From contig DNFT01000010.1 of assembly GCA_003486385.1 (NCBI GenBank), positions 1 to 16,258 on the forward strand: a DNA stretch of 16,258 bases, written 5' to 3'. This document shows, piece after piece, positions 14,391 through 16,258 of the stretch. Position numbers and translations under genes: made by a program. Numbering within the stretch: position 1 is the stretch's first letter; each line of letters opens with the position of its first letter. The DNA is from Eubacterium sp. GTDB taxonomy: Bacteria; Bacillota; Clostridia; Lachnospirales; Lachnospiraceae. The notes below the pieces were generated by a model. That model was not told where the DNA came from. It worked only from the letters and a program-made list of their open reading frames with translations, and ran no database searches.

Positions 14391-14520
14391 TCAGCCGCTC
14401 AAATCCATCCCCTTAATCTTAAGAAGTCCGTCTATCTTCTTTCCAACATAAGGTTTGCTCTTTTGTATAAACTAAAACATCCTCTACATATTCCGGAATA
14501 ACATAATATGATTTCTGTAT
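14391..14520 (-). pseudogene. Frameshifted C-terminal remnant, family unknown
   Basis: On the minus strand one frame reads VIPEYVEDVLVYTKEQT. After a single-base shift another reads YVGKKIDGLLKIKGMDLSG and ends at TGA (14391-14393). Together they look like the last 35-45 residues of a protein whose front part is gone. It lies directly upstream of the rloAB promoter. I do not recognise the family, and the case rests only on protein-like composition. Confidence 0.3.
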
Positions 14521-14590
14521 GACGTGGGTCAGAAATACTCATATCCCATTTTGTTCTTGTGGGAAATAATAATTTGTGATACATAGTTAA

Positions 14591-15042
14591 TTTGTCAAGG
14601 CGGTTTTAAATGGAAGTGCTAAGGAAATGAACATATTCATGAATCATGTCGCCGCCACCACATTCAGTTTCTTTGATACAGGAACGCACCCTTTGGAAAG
14701 AAGCCAGCCAGAGAAGTTCTATCATGGTCTTGTGCTCGGGCTGATTTCAGAGCTGCGTGACACCTATGAGATAAAGTCTAACCGCGAGAGTGGCTATGGA
14801 AGATATGATGTGATGCTTATTCCTCTGGATTTAAGAGACAGCAGGCTTAATACAATAGTGCTTGAATTGTGCTTGAATTCAAGGTGCATGAGGCGGCCGA
14901 GGAAAAAACGCTTTCTGACACGGCGCAGGCGGCACTTAAGCAGATAGAGGATATGAACTATGATTCGGAGCTGACCGCGAGGGAAATTGGTGTTGAACGG
15001 ATTAAGCATTATGGGTTCGCGTTTGAGGGTAAAAAAGTATTG
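14591..15042 (+). pseudogene. PDDEXK_9 nuclease domain of an AAA-ATPase-like protein, 5'-truncated and frameshifted
   Basis: After an in-frame TAA at 14588 the frame reads FVKAVLNGSAKEMNIFMN, FSFFDTG, KFYHGLVLGLISEL and SNRESGYGRYDVMLIP. These are the conserved C-terminal PD-(D/E)XK part of the DUF1703/AAA-ATPase_like family. The catalytic D is in GRYDVML and the E-x-K in VLEFKV. At 14858-14879 an 11-bp tandem duplication shifts the frame. Removing one copy restores IVLEFKVHEAAEEKTLSDTA, then KQIEDMNYDSEL and YGFAFEGKKVL. The N-terminal AAA domain is absent and the end (15042) abuts an IS256 fragment. The product is certainly non-functional as sequenced. The family is one of several restriction-like ATPase-nuclease groups common in gut Clostridia and Bacteroidetes. 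Confidence 0.82.
14858..14879 (+). repeat. 11-bp tandem duplication causing a frameshift
   Basis: GTGCTTGAATT is present twice back to back (14858-14868 and 14869-14879). Because 11 is not a multiple of three, the second copy throws the nuclease frame out exactly within the catalytic V-L-E-F-K codons. Confidence 0.95.
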
Positions 15043-15307
15043 AAACAGTGGGATACTCCCACCGATTTTTAAGTTCTCACCGGATGTCAGAAAGGTTATT
15101 TACACGACAAATGCTATCGAAAGTCTGAATTCTACCTACCGTAAGCTCAACCGTCAGAGAAGCGTATTTCCAAGTGATACAGCGCTCCTGAAAGCCCTGT
15201 ATCTGGCAACTTTCGAAGCCACTAAAAAATGGACTATGAGCATTCGGAACTGGAGACAGGTCTACGGCGAACTCAGCATTATGTATGAGGGACGACTTCC
15301 AGAATAA
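15043..15307 (+). mobile_element. C-terminal fragment of an IS256-family transposase
   Basis: The fragment starts KQWDTPTDF, shifts frame in a T5 run (15066-15070), then reads FKFSPDVRKVIYTTNAIESL, NSTYRKLNRQRSVFPSDTAL, LATFEATKKWTM and RNWRQVYGELSIMYEGRLPE, ending TAA at 15305-15307. YTTNAIESLN and W..A-type tail motifs are diagnostic of the IS256/Mutator family; the NAIE segment is thought to hold the last acidic catalytic residue. Only about 85 of roughly 400 residues remain, and no terminal inverted repeat was found nearby. It is a dead insertion-sequence remnant, joined directly to the end of the PDDEXK_9 fragment. Confidence 0.85.
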
Positions 15308-15609
15308 CAGAATCTATATGCATGATGAGAAGGACGTTTTTGACGTCTGCTCTTGACATGCCCGAAATCATGTCGTATATATATAGCAAGAGCTGGAAGC
15401 TCCAATTTAGCGCTTCCAGCTCAATCATTATCATAGAAGATTATTATTTACAGACTTTTCTTCATAGTCTCCGGATACGTGACTCAGCAGATGTTGTATT
15501 CTTAACAATGTTGTCAAGGTTGTCATATTATATTTTATAAATATTCATGATTGTATTTTTCTCACACCACGCTGCCCTATTCAGATTGCCAGCACAAGAA
15601 CGTATTATA
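15308..15609. other. Intergenic region without a supported gene
   Basis: This stretch separates the IS256 fragment from the convergent Rpn-family gene. It is AT-rich, contains one strong hairpin (15390-15422), and has no frame with recognisable protein features or ribosome-binding site. No intrinsic terminator for the Rpn gene is evident. Confidence 0.5.
15390..15422. repeat. Perfect 11-bp inverted repeat (hairpin)
   Basis: GAGCTGGAAGC (15390-15400) and GCTTCCAGCTC (15412-15422) pair perfectly around an 11-nt loop. No T run follows in either direction, so it is not a standard terminator. It lies about 80 bp after the transposase stop and might belong to the old insertion element or to a dispersed hairpin repeat. 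Confidence 0.6.
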
Positions 15610-16258
15610 TTACACATCAGATTTTTCATTTAGCTGCTCTAATATTTCTGTTCTTTTTTCACCTGTAATCTCCAATATGTCAAGTGCCTGCTCCACAGTA
15701 AGCTTCATATTCTGCATGAGTTTTTTCACTGCATTAGTGCTTCCTCTCGCTTCTCCACGAGCTTCGCCCCTTGCTTCTCCTATTTTTTCTCTCTTGTCAC
15801 CATACTTTTCAACTGCCTCACACACTGTCTCACGTCCCTTCTCTGTATCCTTATAATGCTTCACGCTGTCTGCCAGCTCGGCGTACTTCATCTTTTCCGG
15901 GTCTGTCTGGTGAAAATCCTGCATAAGCTGACCAATCTCATCATCACCCTTATAGTTTCCATTCACGTACACAATATGAGAACCATCCTCAAAGCGCTTC
16001 CCTGTCTCCCTCACATAGCGGTCTATATGATATACCGGAAGACCTTTCCTGAACTTGTCATGCTTATATATAAATATGACATATGAGTCCTTAAGCTCCT
16101 TGAATCGTTGCCCTTCCTTTAGCATCCTTGAATCCACAACACTGCTATGGTATCTCGCCCGCCTTACATGTGCTCCTTCGGCATTGCCCTGAACCTCTAT
16201 GTCAATCTCTGTTCCGTTCCTGTCAAGCGCCTTGACATCAAGCGTTATGGTTCTTCCT
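15610..16258 (-). CDS. Rpn-family PD-(D/E)XK nuclease/putative transposase (5' end outside window)
   Basis: The frame is open to the right edge, so the start lies beyond 16258; about 215 residues are visible. The edge reads GRTITLDVKALDRNGTEID, IEVQ, then RRARYHSSVVDSRMLKEG. That is the PD-(D/E)XK core of the Rpn/PDDEXK_2 family (D in LDV, E-x-Q in IEVQ), followed by YVIFIYKHD and PVYHIDRYV. The C-terminal part is charged and helical, with three GEAR repeats and an EQALDILEITGEKRTEILEQL tail. Rpn proteins are DNA endonucleases that promote RecA-independent recombination in E. coli. In Lachnospiraceae they form large paralogous sets. The Q in IEVQ is normal for the family. No break is seen in the visible part. 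Confidence 0.82.
   Translation of the reverse strand, partial: GRTITLDVKALDRNGTEIDIEVQGNAEGAHVRRARYHSSVVDSRMLKEGQRFKELKDSYVIFIYKHDKFRKGLPVYHIDRYVRETGKRFEDGSHIVYVNGNYKGDDEIGQLMQDFHQTDPEKMKYAELADSVKHYKDTEKGRETVCEAVEKYGDKREKIGEARGEARGEARGSTNAVKKLMQNMKLTVEQALDILEITGEKRTEILEQLNEKSDV
15745..15780 (-). repeat. 12-bp coding repeats encoding GEAR x3
   Basis: Three consecutive 12-bp units on the minus strand encode Gly-Glu-Ala-Arg. The units use different synonymous codons (for example AGG, CGT and AGA for Arg), so the peptide is better conserved than the DNA. The repeat sits between the nuclease part and the C-terminal helix. Confidence 0.8.

Noticed and set aside
14627..14947. 106-codon protein ending RRPRKKRFLTRRRRHLSR as a genuine basic-tail protein
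   Set aside because: The basic tail is the out-of-frame reading created by the 11-bp duplication; the family sequence resumes in the other frame.

Overview
The window looks like the chromosome of a flagellated, low-to-moderate G+C Gram-positive anaerobe. The best guess is a Lachnospiraceae member of the Roseburia/Agathobacter/Eubacterium rectale type. The grounds are the RpoB, NusG and ribosomal protein sequences, the strong AGGAGG ribosome-binding sites, a standalone FliD-like gene, and the mix of DUF4143, PDDEXK_9 and Rpn-family genes. The taxonomic call is inference from sequence style, not from a search.

Positions 1-6770 (minus strand) hold the classic transcription/translation cluster in the order rpmG-secE-nusG-rplK-rplA, then rplJ-rplL, then rpoB, which runs off the left edge. 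Regulation is unusually legible. Sigma-A promoters lie upstream of rpmG, rplJ and rpoB. An L10 leader with an attenuator-like terminator precedes rplJ. Two near-identical 28-nt elements that look like L1-binding sites precede rplK and rplA. A strong terminator separates rplL from rpoB.

Positions 6900-8212 (plus strand) carry one FliD-like flagellar protein gene with its own terminator. Convergent to it is a CgeB/DUF3880-type glycosyltransferase (8286-9761, minus) with an expanding-looking hexapeptide repeat.

Positions 9750-15610 are an accessory region full of decayed genes. They include a DUF4143 ATPase with one in-frame UGA, a truncated AAA ATPase remnant with one in-frame UAA, a PDDEXK_9 nuclease domain broken by an 11-bp tandem duplication inside its catalytic motif, and the tail of an IS256-family transposase. 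A degenerate array of about eight 32-35 bp units (11278-11540) lies between the first two. In the middle sits an apparently intact, visibly more AT-rich two-gene operon: an AAA/SMC-like ATPase and an RloB-family TOPRIM-like protein. This matches the layout of AbiL-type and, more distantly, PARIS-type phage-defence systems. It is the most likely functional system of interest here.

The right edge holds a partial Rpn-family PD-(D/E)XK nuclease/transposase-like gene. Several short remnants and hairpins are recorded separately with lower confidence.
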